Below are positions 1 through 5,629 of a stretch of DNA of 6,110 nucleotides, piece after piece. The stretch is from Gallionellaceae bacterium. Its GTDB lineage: Bacteria > Pseudomonadota > Gammaproteobacteria > Burkholderiales > Gallionellaceae. A model generated the notes under the pieces. It was given only the letters and a program-made list of their open reading frames with translations, did not search any database and was not told where the DNA came from. Position 1 is the stretch's first letter. Every line of letters begins with the position of its first letter. The stretch covers positions 1 through 6,110 of the forward strand of contig DMCN01000039.1 in the NCBI GenBank assembly GCA_003445795.1, given 5' to 3'. Position numbers and translations under genes: made by a program.

Positions 1-37
1 ACAAAGCAGATGCGGTGCCCTGTGGCCGATTACAGGT

Positions 38-721
38 TCAGGCCGCCTTCCAGCCGTGGGTGCCAACCAGTTTGACAAAACAGACGCTTTCCACTGCGGT
101 GATGGTCACCTCCCCCCCTTCTTTTCTGACCAACATGAGGGTCTGCCCTTCCCGATCACCCACCGGCAGAACCATGACGCCAGGATCCGCCAACTGATCC
201 ACCAGCGGCTGCGGAATCAGCGGCCCGGCGGCGGTGACGATGATCGCCGCAAAGGGGGCATTTTCCGGCCAGCCTTCGGTGCCGTCCGCGACCTTGCTCA
301 TGATGTTGTAGAGCTGGAGCCGGTCGAAGGTGCGCCGGGCGCGGGCCAGCAAGGGCTTGATCCGTTCGACCGTATACACCCGCTCGCAGAGCGCGGCGAG
401 AATGGCGGACTGATAGCCGCAGCCGGTGCCGATCTCCAGCACGCGATTGAGCTGCTTGCCGTTGCGCAGCACTTCGGTCATGCGCGCGACGATGTAGGGT
501 TGCGAGATGGTCTGGCCGTGGCCGATGGGCAGCGACACGTCGTCGTAGGCACGCGTTCCCAGTGCTTCGTCGATGAAGATGTGGCGCGGGATCTCGTTCA
601 TCGCCGCCAGCACGGTCTCGTCCTTGATGCCTTCATTGCGCAGGCGCTCAATGAGCCTGCCGCGCGTGCGCGCGGAGGTCATGCCGATGCCGGCGTGGCG
701 GAGGTTGGTCAAGTCAACCAT
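38..721 (-). CDS. pcm: Protein-L-isoaspartate O-methyltransferase
   Basis: A cytosolic repair enzyme that uses S-adenosylmethionine to methylate L-isoaspartyl residues in aged proteins so that they revert to aspartate. The 227-residue product has the family hallmarks in order: the substrate-side motif GHGQTISQPYIVA (67-79), SAM-binding motif I VLEIGTGCGYQ (94-104), the acidic VER after strand 2 (118-120), and DGTEGWPENAPFAAIIVTAA (146-165). Length fits the family (about 205-225) with a short N-terminal extension. The ATG at 721 overlaps the end of surE by 13 bases, which implies translational coupling. No strong ribosome binding site is visible, and a second Met (residue 14, position 682) has none either, so the start is not certain. 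surE-pcm is a conserved pair in proteobacteria. Family assignment is essentially certain. Confidence 0.96.
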   Translation of the reverse strand: MVDLTNLRHAGIGMTSARTRGRLIERLRNEGIKDETVLAAMNEIPRHIFIDEALGTRAYDDVSLPIGHGQTISQPYIVARMTEVLRNGKQLNRVLEIGTGCGYQSAILAALCERVYTVERIKPLLARARRTFDRLQLYNIMSKVADGTEGWPENAPFAAIIVTAAGPLIPQPLVDQLADPGVMVLPVGDREGQTLMLVRKEGGEVTITAVESVCFVKLVGTHGWKAA

Positions 722-1449
722 GCTTTTACCGCATCGAGCTGGCTGTACTGGGTGAGGTCGATCTGCAGGGGCGTGATGGAGACGCGCCCCTGCGAGGTGG
801 CGTGGAAATCGGTGCCCTCGCCCGCGTCCTGCGCCTTGCCCGCCGGGCCGACCCAGTACACCGGCTGGCCGTGCGGGTTGATGCTCTTAATGACCGGCTC
901 GGCCTTGTGGCGCTTGCCCAGGCGGGTGACTTCCATGCCGGTCAGTTGTTCGTAGGGCACATCCGGCACGTTCACATTGAGCAACCAGGGATGCATCTGC
1001 TTGTCCTGCATGAAACGCTGGACCAGTTCCACCGCCACTTTGCCTGCCGTGTCGTACTGCACCGGATCGTGCTTCGCCATCGAGATGGCGATGGCGGGGA
1101 TGCCGAGCAGAAAGCCTTCGGTCGCGGCGGCCACCGTGCCCGAGTAGATGGTGTCGTCGCCCATGTTGGCACCGGAGTTGATGCCGGAGACCACGATGTC
1201 TGGCTGTGTGTCCAGCATGCCGGTGACGGCCATGTGTACGCAGTCGGTAGGGGTGCCGTCGACATAGTAGAAACCGCTGGCGGCCTTGCGCAGATTGAGC
1301 GGGCGGTTGAGCGTGAGCGAGTTGCTGGCGCCGCTGCGGTCGCGCTCGGGGGCGACGACCGTGACTTCGGCGATGGCGGAAAGGTGTTTGGCCAGACAGG
1401 CCAGGCCCGGCGCGAAATAGCCGTCGTCGTTACTGATAAGGATGCGCAT
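709..1449 (-). CDS. surE: 5'/3'-nucleotidase SurE (survival protein)
   Basis: A metal-dependent phosphatase acting on nucleoside 5'- and 3'-monophosphates and linked to stationary-phase survival. The product is 246 residues, normal for the family. It opens with MRILISNDDG, placing the metal ligands at Asp8 and Asp9. APERDRSGASNSLT (33-46) supplies Ser39, and the VSGINSGANMGDDTIYSGTVAAATEG block (87-112, split here only for description) supplies Asn91. These correspond to the known metal site of E. coli SurE. The frame is open six codons further upstream to a TTG at 1467, but the ATG at 1449 matches the conserved family N-terminus and was chosen. Neither start has a recognisable Shine-Dalgarno sequence. 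The stop overlaps the start of pcm. Transcription may come from its own promoter or by read-through from the gene ending at 1673; no convincing -35/-10 pair was found upstream. Confidence 0.96.
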   Translation of the reverse strand: MRILISNDDGYFAPGLACLAKHLSAIAEVTVVAPERDRSGASNSLTLNRPLNLRKAASGFYYVDGTPTDCVHMAVTGMLDTQPDIVVSGINSGANMGDDTIYSGTVAAATEGFLLGIPAIAISMAKHDPVQYDTAGKVAVELVQRFMQDKQMHPWLLNVNVPDVPYEQLTGMEVTRLGKRHKAEPVIKSINPHGQPVYWVGPAGKAQDAGEGTDFHATSQGRVSITPLQIDLTQYSQLDAVKAWLT

Positions 1450-1532
1450 CGGAATACAGCCAGGCAATACTGGAATTCGTTAGATAAGACCGAATGTTAG
1501 CCGCCTTTTCCGTTTGCTTCCAGCTTGATTTA

Positions 1533-1671
1533 CATGATTACAGAAATCGTGACGAGCGGCTGGGGGGCAAGGCGCACGGAGCACAGGAGCCGGAATGTAC
1601 AAAAAGTACATGAGGACTCCGAGCACCGCGCAACGCAGCCCTCCAGTCGCGGAGTAGATTTATGAATCATG
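1533..1671. repeat. 139-bp imperfect palindromic intergenic element, MITE-like
   Basis: Almost the whole surE upstream gap is one large imperfect inverted repeat centred near 1603. Pairing blocks seen are: CATGATT (1533-1539) with AATCATG (1665-1671); AAATC (1544-1548) with GATTT (1657-1661); CGGCTGGGGGGC (1557-1568) with GCCCTCCAGTCG (1638-1649), all 12 pairing if two G-T wobbles are allowed; GCGC (1572-1575) with GCGC (1628-1631); GGAG (1586-1589) with CTCC (1617-1620); and a perfect ATGTAC (1595-1600), AAAAA, GTACAT (1606-1611) at the tip. TTTA flanks both ends (1529-1532 and 1672-1675), a candidate 4-bp target duplication. No ORF lies inside. Structure is directly seen; the mobile nature is inference. 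It could instead be a structured RNA or a transcript-end hairpin. Confidence 0.8.
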
Positions 1672-1672
1672 T

Positions 1673-3274
1673 TTAATTTGGGCTGACCCACTCGATGCCT
1701 ACCTGCTCGTAGTCCTCGCCCTCCGCCATGAGGCGCACGAGCTTGATGTCGCGGCTGTTATCGCCCATCAGCGCCTGATAGAAGTTGCCGGGCACGAAGG
1801 CGCCGGTCTCCATCAGCAGGGTGGCGTTGCGCAAGCTATTCTGTGCATCCGGCATCAGGATTGCGGGCAGATAGGTGTACTGGAACGAGCCGGAGCTGGT
1901 CTCCCAGTTGGAGGCTTTCTCGGCCCCCTTGCCCAGCGCGCGCAGCCAGATGGAGAGCGGTTTCTTGGCGATGATGGCGACGACCAGATGCACGTTGTCC
2001 GCAGCATCGGTGTGGATGCGCCGGATCGCGCCCACCCACCACAGCGGATTGTTCTGCGTCTTGATGCCGCACAGGTCGCCGACCTTGACCCAGGCACCAG
2101 CGCTCTTCGCCAGTTTGATGCCGATCTCGTCAAGACTGATGTCGTTGACCGTCCACACTTCGGCGCTGAAATCGATCTCTTCGTCCGCGGCCAGCCCCAT
2201 CTTGTTCGCTTTGTGCTGCTCGGCATCCGCGGCGACCAGCTCGATGCGCGTGACCATCTGGCTGATCAAGCGGAAGCCGTGGATCACCTCGACGGTGGTG
2301 TTGATGCCGCGATGGTCCTGATGGTGCAGCGGCGGTTGCGCCGCCCACCAGGTCAGCAGATGTTTGAGCACGGTGAGTTTGCCGCCCGGGGTGAACTCGC
2401 TGCCGAAGCGCCGCTCCTGCCAGACCGGATCTTCCTCGTTCTGTTTCTCAATCTTCTCCACCGCGACCAGCGCGCGCACCGCGCCGAAATAACGAATGTC
2501 CGCCGTGGTCTCGCCATGCGCGCGTTGCGGCGCAACGGCTGCAGTGAGATCGAACTGGTAAGGACAGTCGGCATCCGCGGCGGGCTTGAGATCAAAGAAG
2601 CTGCACAGGCGTCCGGCGATGCGATAGCTCACCTCGATCTGGTCCGGCGCCAGTTCGTCCGGCGCGGCGACATGCATCATCAGCGCGCGCAGCAGTTCGC
2701 GCTGGGGACTGGCATGGATGACGTTGCCGGTATAGGCCAACACCATGCTCTCGGCGATCTGCTCGGCCTCGATGAAACGTTGGCATGCCGCGATCTGTTG
2801 CCACACAGTCGGTTCGATATCGAGATAGCGCATCAGCTCCAGCTTCATCTGCTCGCCGATGGCGCGCGCCCAGCGCACACAGAGTAAAGGCATCTGCTGG
2901 CGCATCTCGAACGAGTGCTTGTCGGTGGCGCGATATTCTTCCACGCAGGCGGCATAGGCCTCGGCCAGTGCCTTGGCGTAGGCATGGATGCCCTGCCATT
3001 GATGCACGCCCTTGAAGTCTTGCAGATGCGGCGCACCCAGATATTGGTGCAGGAATCCGGTGTAGAGAGCCAGCGAGGTCTCGTCCAGCAACAGGATGAT
3101 GGCGGCGCGCAGTTCGGGATGGAAACCCTTGGCGGACTTGATCGAATCGAGCCAGAAGGTGATGTCGTCCAGCGCCTTGCGCGGGTCGTCTTCCGGCAGT
3201 TCGGCGATCAGGCGCTTCGCCTCATCGATATTGAACAGGGGATGATCCGGCTTTCCTTCAAACAGACTGAACAT
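1673..3274 (-). CDS. 533-aa protein, possible degenerate PilZ-like c-di-GMP effector
   Basis: A 533-residue soluble protein with no signal peptide or membrane segment. The N-terminus (MFSLFEGKPDHPLFNIDEAK, then a leucine- and alanine-rich helical region to about residue 225) and the C-terminal block resemble a betaproteobacterial family sometimes annotated as cyclic-di-GMP-binding protein. In the C-terminal block, W374-T-V-N-D378-I-S380 and G385-I-K-L look like a loosened version of the PilZ D-x-S-x-x-G motif. This is followed by W395-V-K-V-G-D-L and WWVGAIRRI (412-420), as expected for a beta-barrel. The canonical PilZ RxxxR motif is not evident, so nucleotide binding is uncertain and the family recall is from memory. 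The ATG at 3274 has AGGGA six bases upstream (3281-3285) and a TATAAT at 3308-3313. The stop codon overlaps the TTTA flank of the palindromic element. The coding call is certain; function is a low-confidence inference. Confidence 0.9.
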   Translation of the reverse strand: MFSLFEGKPDHPLFNIDEAKRLIAELPEDDPRKALDDITFWLDSIKSAKGFHPELRAAIILLLDETSLALYTGFLHQYLGAPHLQDFKGVHQWQGIHAYAKALAEAYAACVEEYRATDKHSFEMRQQMPLLCVRWARAIGEQMKLELMRYLDIEPTVWQQIAACQRFIEAEQIAESMVLAYTGNVIHASPQRELLRALMMHVAAPDELAPDQIEVSYRIAGRLCSFFDLKPAADADCPYQFDLTAAVAPQRAHGETTADIRYFGAVRALVAVEKIEKQNEEDPVWQERRFGSEFTPGGKLTVLKHLLTWWAAQPPLHHQDHRGINTTVEVIHGFRLISQMVTRIELVAADAEQHKANKMGLAADEEIDFSAEVWTVNDISLDEIGIKLAKSAGAWVKVGDLCGIKTQNNPLWWVGAIRRIHTDAADNVHLVVAIIAKKPLSIWLRALGKGAEKASNWETSSGSFQYTYLPAILMPDAQNSLRNATLLMETGAFVPGNFYQALMGDNSRDIKLVRLMAEGEDYEQVGIEWVSPN

Positions 3275-3280
3275 GTTGTA

Positions 3281-3285
3281 TCCCT
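3281..3285 (-). promoter_or_regulatory. Ribosome binding site of the 533-aa gene
   Basis: AGGGA on the minus strand lies six bases before the ATG at 3274, a good distance, and supports this start. Confidence 0.7.
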
Positions 3286-3299
3286 AAGCCCGTCACACA

Positions 3300-3330
3300 G
3301 GTGCCGCATTATATTCAGGATATCGGCACC
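3300..3330. promoter_or_regulatory. Dyad GGTGCCG-N17-CGGCACC around the -10 box, candidate operator
   Basis: GGTGCCG (3300-3306) and CGGCACC (3324-3330) form a perfect 7-bp inverted repeat with a 17-base spacer. The spacer contains the TATAAT of the minus-strand promoter. A protein dimer binding here would cover the -10 and the transcript start, so repression is the natural reading. The arms are 24 bases apart (a little over two helical turns), so they could face the same side of DNA. No known regulator is recognised, and a chance dyad cannot be excluded. Confidence 0.35.
3308..3313 (-). promoter_or_regulatory. Predicted -10 box (TATAAT) for the 533-aa gene
   Basis: A perfect TATAAT on the minus strand stands 33 bases before the start codon, predicting a transcript start near 3301 and a 5' leader of about 27 bases. 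The hexamer at the expected -35 distance (around 3331-3336) is a poor match to TTGACA, so this promoter may be weak or need an activator. The box lies inside the dyad at 3300-3330. Confidence 0.55.
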
Positions 3331-3432
3331 ACGACGCATTACACGCACATGGATGCCACAGCGAATGTTTGCCTGCCGCGGCCAACTGTGGGAGGATTGT
3401 TCCCGCTTGCCTCTTTACAACCGTCTCTATCT

Positions 3433-3437
3433 GGAGA
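3433..3437 (+). promoter_or_regulatory. Ribosome binding site deciding the lipoprotein start
   Basis: GGAGA is five bases before the ATG at 3443. The reading frame stays open upstream to 2915, but only this ATG has a good ribosome binding site and a signal sequence directly after it. Confidence 0.75.
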
Positions 3438-3442
3438 ACACC

Positions 3443-3919
3443 ATGCCTACAATCAATAAATTAGCCCTGCCAGCCGCATTGCTTTTTGCCGCGCTGACCC
3501 TGTCCGCCTGCGCCACCAAGCCAAAAGAAGAAGCTGCCGCGCCTGTCGCCGAACAGCCCGCTGCCGTTGCCGAAACGGCACCTGCTCCCGCGCCTGAAGT
3601 GGTAGCCGAAGCGGCTCCCGCTCCGGCAGCCAGCACTCAGGAAGAAGCGCCCAAGCCGGTCGTGAAGAAGAAAAAGAGGAAGGTCGCGAAGGCTGCACCA
3701 AAACCGGTTGAGCCTGCACCTGTTGCAGAACCCGCTCCGGCGCCTGCCCCGACACCTGCACCTGTTGCAGAGCCTGTCGCCGCCCCGGCACCGGCAATGG
3801 TCGAAGCACCTATCGCTCCGGTGGAAGAACAGGGCTTCCTGGCGAAATACTGGGCCTGGCTGTTGGGTATCATCGTCGCTGCCATCGCGATCATCTTCAT
3901 GATGCGCAAGAAGGACTGA
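3443..3919 (+). CDS. Ala/Pro-rich lipoprotein-like protein with C-terminal transmembrane helix
   Basis: A 158-residue protein of unknown function. Residues 1-22 form a lipoprotein signal peptide (Lys6, hydrophobic 7-19) ending in the lipobox L20-S-A-C23, so processing at Cys23 is expected. Residue 24 is Ala, not the Asp inner-membrane retention signal, so sorting to the outer membrane would be predicted. Residues 24-131 are low-complexity, rich in Ala, Pro, Val and Glu with many PAP/APAP units, broken by a basic patch KKKKRK (75-80). Residues 136-154 are a hydrophobic helix, followed by RKKD, which fits a C-terminus in the cytoplasm. Lipid anchor plus C-terminal helix is an unusual pair and could bridge the envelope. 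The gene stands alone, divergent from the 533-aa gene, and ends at a terminator. A longer start at 2915 is rejected because it runs antisense through that gene. Confidence 0.88.
   Translation: MPTINKLALPAALLFAALTLSACATKPKEEAAAPVAEQPAAVAETAPAPAPEVVAEAAPAPAASTQEEAPKPVVKKKKRKVAKAAPKPVEPAPVAEPAPAPAPTPAPVAEPVAAPAPAMVEAPIAPVEEQGFLAKYWAWLLGIIVAAIAIIFMMRKKD
3713..3771 (+). repeat. 17-bp direct repeat in the Ala/Pro-rich linker
   Basis: CCTGCACCTGTTGCAGA occurs exactly at 3713-3729 and 3755-3771. The period is 42 bases, i.e. 14 codons, and both copies encode PAPVAE. Because the period keeps frame, this looks like internal duplication by slippage that lengthened the linker. Confidence 0.75.
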
Positions 3920-3950
3920 TGATCGGCTAGTTCGATCTGGACAATAAAAG

Positions 3951-3980
3951 ACAATGGCGCCGGAGGCGCCATTGTTGTTT
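3951..3980. terminator. Bidirectional Rho-independent terminator
   Basis: ACAATGGCGCC (3951-3961), a GGA loop, and GGCGCCATTGT (3965-3975) form a perfect 11-bp hairpin. On the plus strand it is followed by TGTTTT. On the minus strand it is followed by CTTTT (from 3950 down). It sits between the stop codons of two converging genes (3919 plus, 3998 minus) and should end both transcripts. Confidence 0.9.
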
Positions 3981-3997
3981 TGGGGGAAGGGATAAAC

Positions 3998-5230
3998 TCA
4001 ACCTGCCTGCCCATCCGCGCGCGGACGCCAGTACAAGGGCAAATAGCGCCATGCCCAGGCGATGAAACAAACCAACCACAACAGTGCAGCCGCAACATAC
4101 AACCCGTAACCGGATTGCACGGGCAGCATGTCCGCCAGCACACGCAGCAGCGCGACGATCTGAATCCCCGCGAACATCAGTTTGACAGGCCCATCCACTT
4201 TCATCGGCAGACCGGAGTGTCCGAGCGTGACGCGCGTGCCCATGCCGATGATCAGCGTGACGAAACAGCCGATGGTCAGCGCATGCAGCGGCGCCAGCCC
4301 CCAGATGAATGCGGCATCGGGATCGAAGGCAAGCAGCAGACTCTGGATGGCGAACAGCAGCATCGCGATACCCAGCCAGGCGAAGCCCACATGCAGCACC
4401 GCAAGCAGCGGGACAGCGAGACTGCGGCGGAATCCCCAGAGATGACTCAGATAGAGCGCGGCAGCTGCGAGTGGCAGATCGGCCAGCCACAGCCAGCCCA
4501 CTGCATCGGCGAACTTGAGCACCCCATGCGCGACACTGGCCGCGAGCATGGTCCACCATGGCCAGTAGGGCTGCGGCCCCAGACGCTGCGGCAGCGCGCT
4601 GTTGGTGAAGAAAGGGATCATGCGGTGCGCGACACTGGCGAACACCGGCAGCAGGAAGAACCACAGACCGGCCTGGATGGAGAGGTTCAGATACACCGCA
4701 TCGCCGCTGGACAGCCAGCCCGCATAAGCGGCGAGGCCGCACCAGCCCATGCTTAATGCGATAAACAGCGCGATCGGGTGACGCTTGTCGGGATGCCGGG
4801 TATCGAGCAACACGCGCAACAGGGCATACAACGCCACGCCCCATCCCGCCAGCATGACAATGACAGCGACGAGCACGATGCGCGCATCCGCGAATAGCCC
4901 GATGTAGAAACAGATCACCCCCAACATGAGCAACAGGAACGCGGGCACGAAACGTCGCGCCGGGATCTCCGTACCGTTCATCCAGCGCGGGAAGGTGGTC
5001 ATCAGGAAACCGAACATGAAGAACGGGAATAGGCCGTAGATCATCAGAGCGCTATGCGCGGCAGCGGGTGCGATGGCCCAGCTCAAGGGCTGACCGACCA
5101 TGCCGGAGCGGGTCGCCAGCTCGACCAGCCACCACAGCATCACGGCCAGTATCTGCACCGCCCCGCCAAATAGCATCACGCGGTGAGGTGCGGCAGTGAA
5201 ACTCTTCCAATGTGTTGTTGAGGTTGTCAT
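3998..5230 (-). CDS. nnrS: NnrS family heme/copper membrane protein
   Basis: A polytopic inner-membrane protein of 410 residues, typical of NnrS. Members bind heme and copper and protect cells against nitric oxide stress; the gene is usually found with denitrification or NO-response genes. Visible family signatures are APHRVMLFGGAVQIL (14-28, His16), APAAAHSALMIYGLFPFFMFGF (54-75, His59, listed as residues), SVAHRMIPFFTNS (199-211, His202) and HALTIGCFVTLIIGMGTR (316-333) followed by LGHSG (336-340). About twelve hydrophobic helices fill the sequence. The frame is open to 5338, but the ATG at 5230 gives the normal N-terminus and avoids overlapping the upstream gene. Its ribosome binding site is weak (GAAG, nine bases upstream). 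It lies 59 bases after the DsrC-like gene in the same direction, probably the last gene of that operon. No clear FNR or NsrR site was found before it. Confidence 0.95.
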   Translation of the reverse strand: MTTSTTHWKSFTAAPHRVMLFGGAVQILAVMLWWLVELATRSGMVGQPLSWAIAPAAAHSALMIYGLFPFFMFGFLMTTFPRWMNGTEIPARRFVPAFLLLMLGVICFYIGLFADARIVLVAVIVMLAGWGVALYALLRVLLDTRHPDKRHPIALFIALSMGWCGLAAYAGWLSSGDAVYLNLSIQAGLWFFLLPVFASVAHRMIPFFTNSALPQRLGPQPYWPWWTMLAASVAHGVLKFADAVGWLWLADLPLAAAALYLSHLWGFRRSLAVPLLAVLHVGFAWLGIAMLLFAIQSLLLAFDPDAAFIWGLAPLHALTIGCFVTLIIGMGTRVTLGHSGLPMKVDGPVKLMFAGIQIVALLRVLADMLPVQSGYGLYVAAALLWLVCFIAWAWRYLPLYWRPRADGQAG

Positions 5231-5289
5231 AGGTGTGCGCTTCAAATCATCAGGTTGTGGGTAAGAGGAATCTTTGCATGCTGGCTTGC

Positions 5290-5604
5290 CTATCCGGTAC
5301 TCCATGCCCGCGGACGTTTCATGCCCGCGATCTTGCACGCCTGCTTCACATAGCCGTAGGGAAACAGTTCGAACACCCTGTTTCTCGAAGCGACGCCCAG
5401 TCGCCCGGCAAGATGTTTCGTCACATGGCGGACATCCGGTGCAACCTGATGCTCCGCATAATATTGGCGCATGAAGTTGATCGCATCCCAGTGATCCTCC
5501 GTGAGCTGGATACTTTCCAGATCGGCGAACTGCTTCGCGACCTCCTCGTTCCAGGTCGACGGATCAATCAGATAACCCTCTTCATCGATTTCCGGCAACT
5601 GCAT
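5290..5604 (-). CDS. DsrC/TusE-family protein lacking CysA (RspA-like)
   Basis: A small soluble protein of 104 residues, the normal DsrC/TusE length. Family features are IDEEGYLIDPSTWNEEVA (6-23), LTEDHWDAINFMRQYY (34-49), and the C-terminal arm LFPYGYVKQACKIAG (80-94). In DsrC the arm carries CysB (in KQAC) and, eleven residues later, the penultimate CysA; TusE keeps only CysA for sulfur transfer in tRNA 2-thiolation. Here CysB is present (Cys90), but Trp101 occupies the CysA position and the end is RAWSTG. Sulfur relay by the TusE mechanism therefore looks impossible. The family includes a group named RspA, proposed to be regulatory and not to need the cysteines, which fits best. The chosen ATG at 5604 has a strong GGGGAG seven bases upstream; an ATG five codons earlier (5619) has none at a proper distance. 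It lies 25 bases after the TonB receptor gene. Confidence 0.93.
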   Translation of the reverse strand: MQLPEIDEEGYLIDPSTWNEEVAKQFADLESIQLTEDHWDAINFMRQYYAEHQVAPDVRHVTKHLAGRLGVASRNRVFELFPYGYVKQACKIAGMKRPRAWSTG

Positions 5605-5611
5605 AACTTTT

Positions 5612-5617
5612 CTCCCC
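5612..5617 (-). promoter_or_regulatory. Ribosome binding site deciding the DsrC-like start
   Basis: GGGGAG on the minus strand is seven bases before the ATG at 5604. It overlaps the alternative upstream ATG (5617-5619), which itself has GAGG touching it with no spacer. This favours a 104-residue rather than a 109-residue product. Confidence 0.75.
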
Positions 5618-5629
5618 ATCCTCTATCGC

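Noticed and set aside
1..37. Possible start of nlpD downstream of pcm
   Set aside because: Only 37 bases are available and no start codon or ribosome site can be identified; the expectation comes only from typical gene order.
56..955. 299-codon plus-strand open frame opposite pcm and surE
   Set aside because: It lies fully antisense to two certain genes, has no recognisable domain, and is explained by the GC-rich codon use of the opposite strand.
802..1500. 232-codon plus-strand open frame opposite surE
   Set aside because: Shadow of surE; composition rich in His, Arg and Val with no domain, as expected for an antisense frame.
1988..2887. 299-codon plus-strand open frame inside the 533-aa gene
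   Set aside because: Antisense to a long coherent gene with a good promoter and ribosome site; composition typical of antisense frames.
2915..3442. N-terminal extension of the lipoprotein to a start at 2915
   Set aside because: It would run antisense through the 533-aa gene and bury the lipoprotein signal peptide, which begins at the ATG with a good ribosome site (3443).
3637..4143. 168-codon minus-strand frame with Gly/Ala repeats
   Set aside because: Antisense of the Ala/Pro-rich linker; the repeats are the complement of PAP codons, and it crosses the terminator.
5263..5274. AAGA-N4-TCTT palindrome before nnrS as an NsrR-type site
   Set aside because: Too short and a poor match to the longer NsrR consensus; likely chance.
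5303..5329. 10-bp direct repeat CATGCCCGCG (5303-5312 and 5320-5329) spanning the missing CysA codon, as the cause of the loss
   Set aside because: Deleting one 17-bp unit does not restore a DsrC-like tail, while the present frame up to KIAGMKRP is DsrC-like, so the repeat does not explain the Trp.
5231..5338. N-terminal extension of NnrS to 5338
   Set aside because: It would overlap the DsrC-like gene and adds a polar segment unlike NnrS N-termini.
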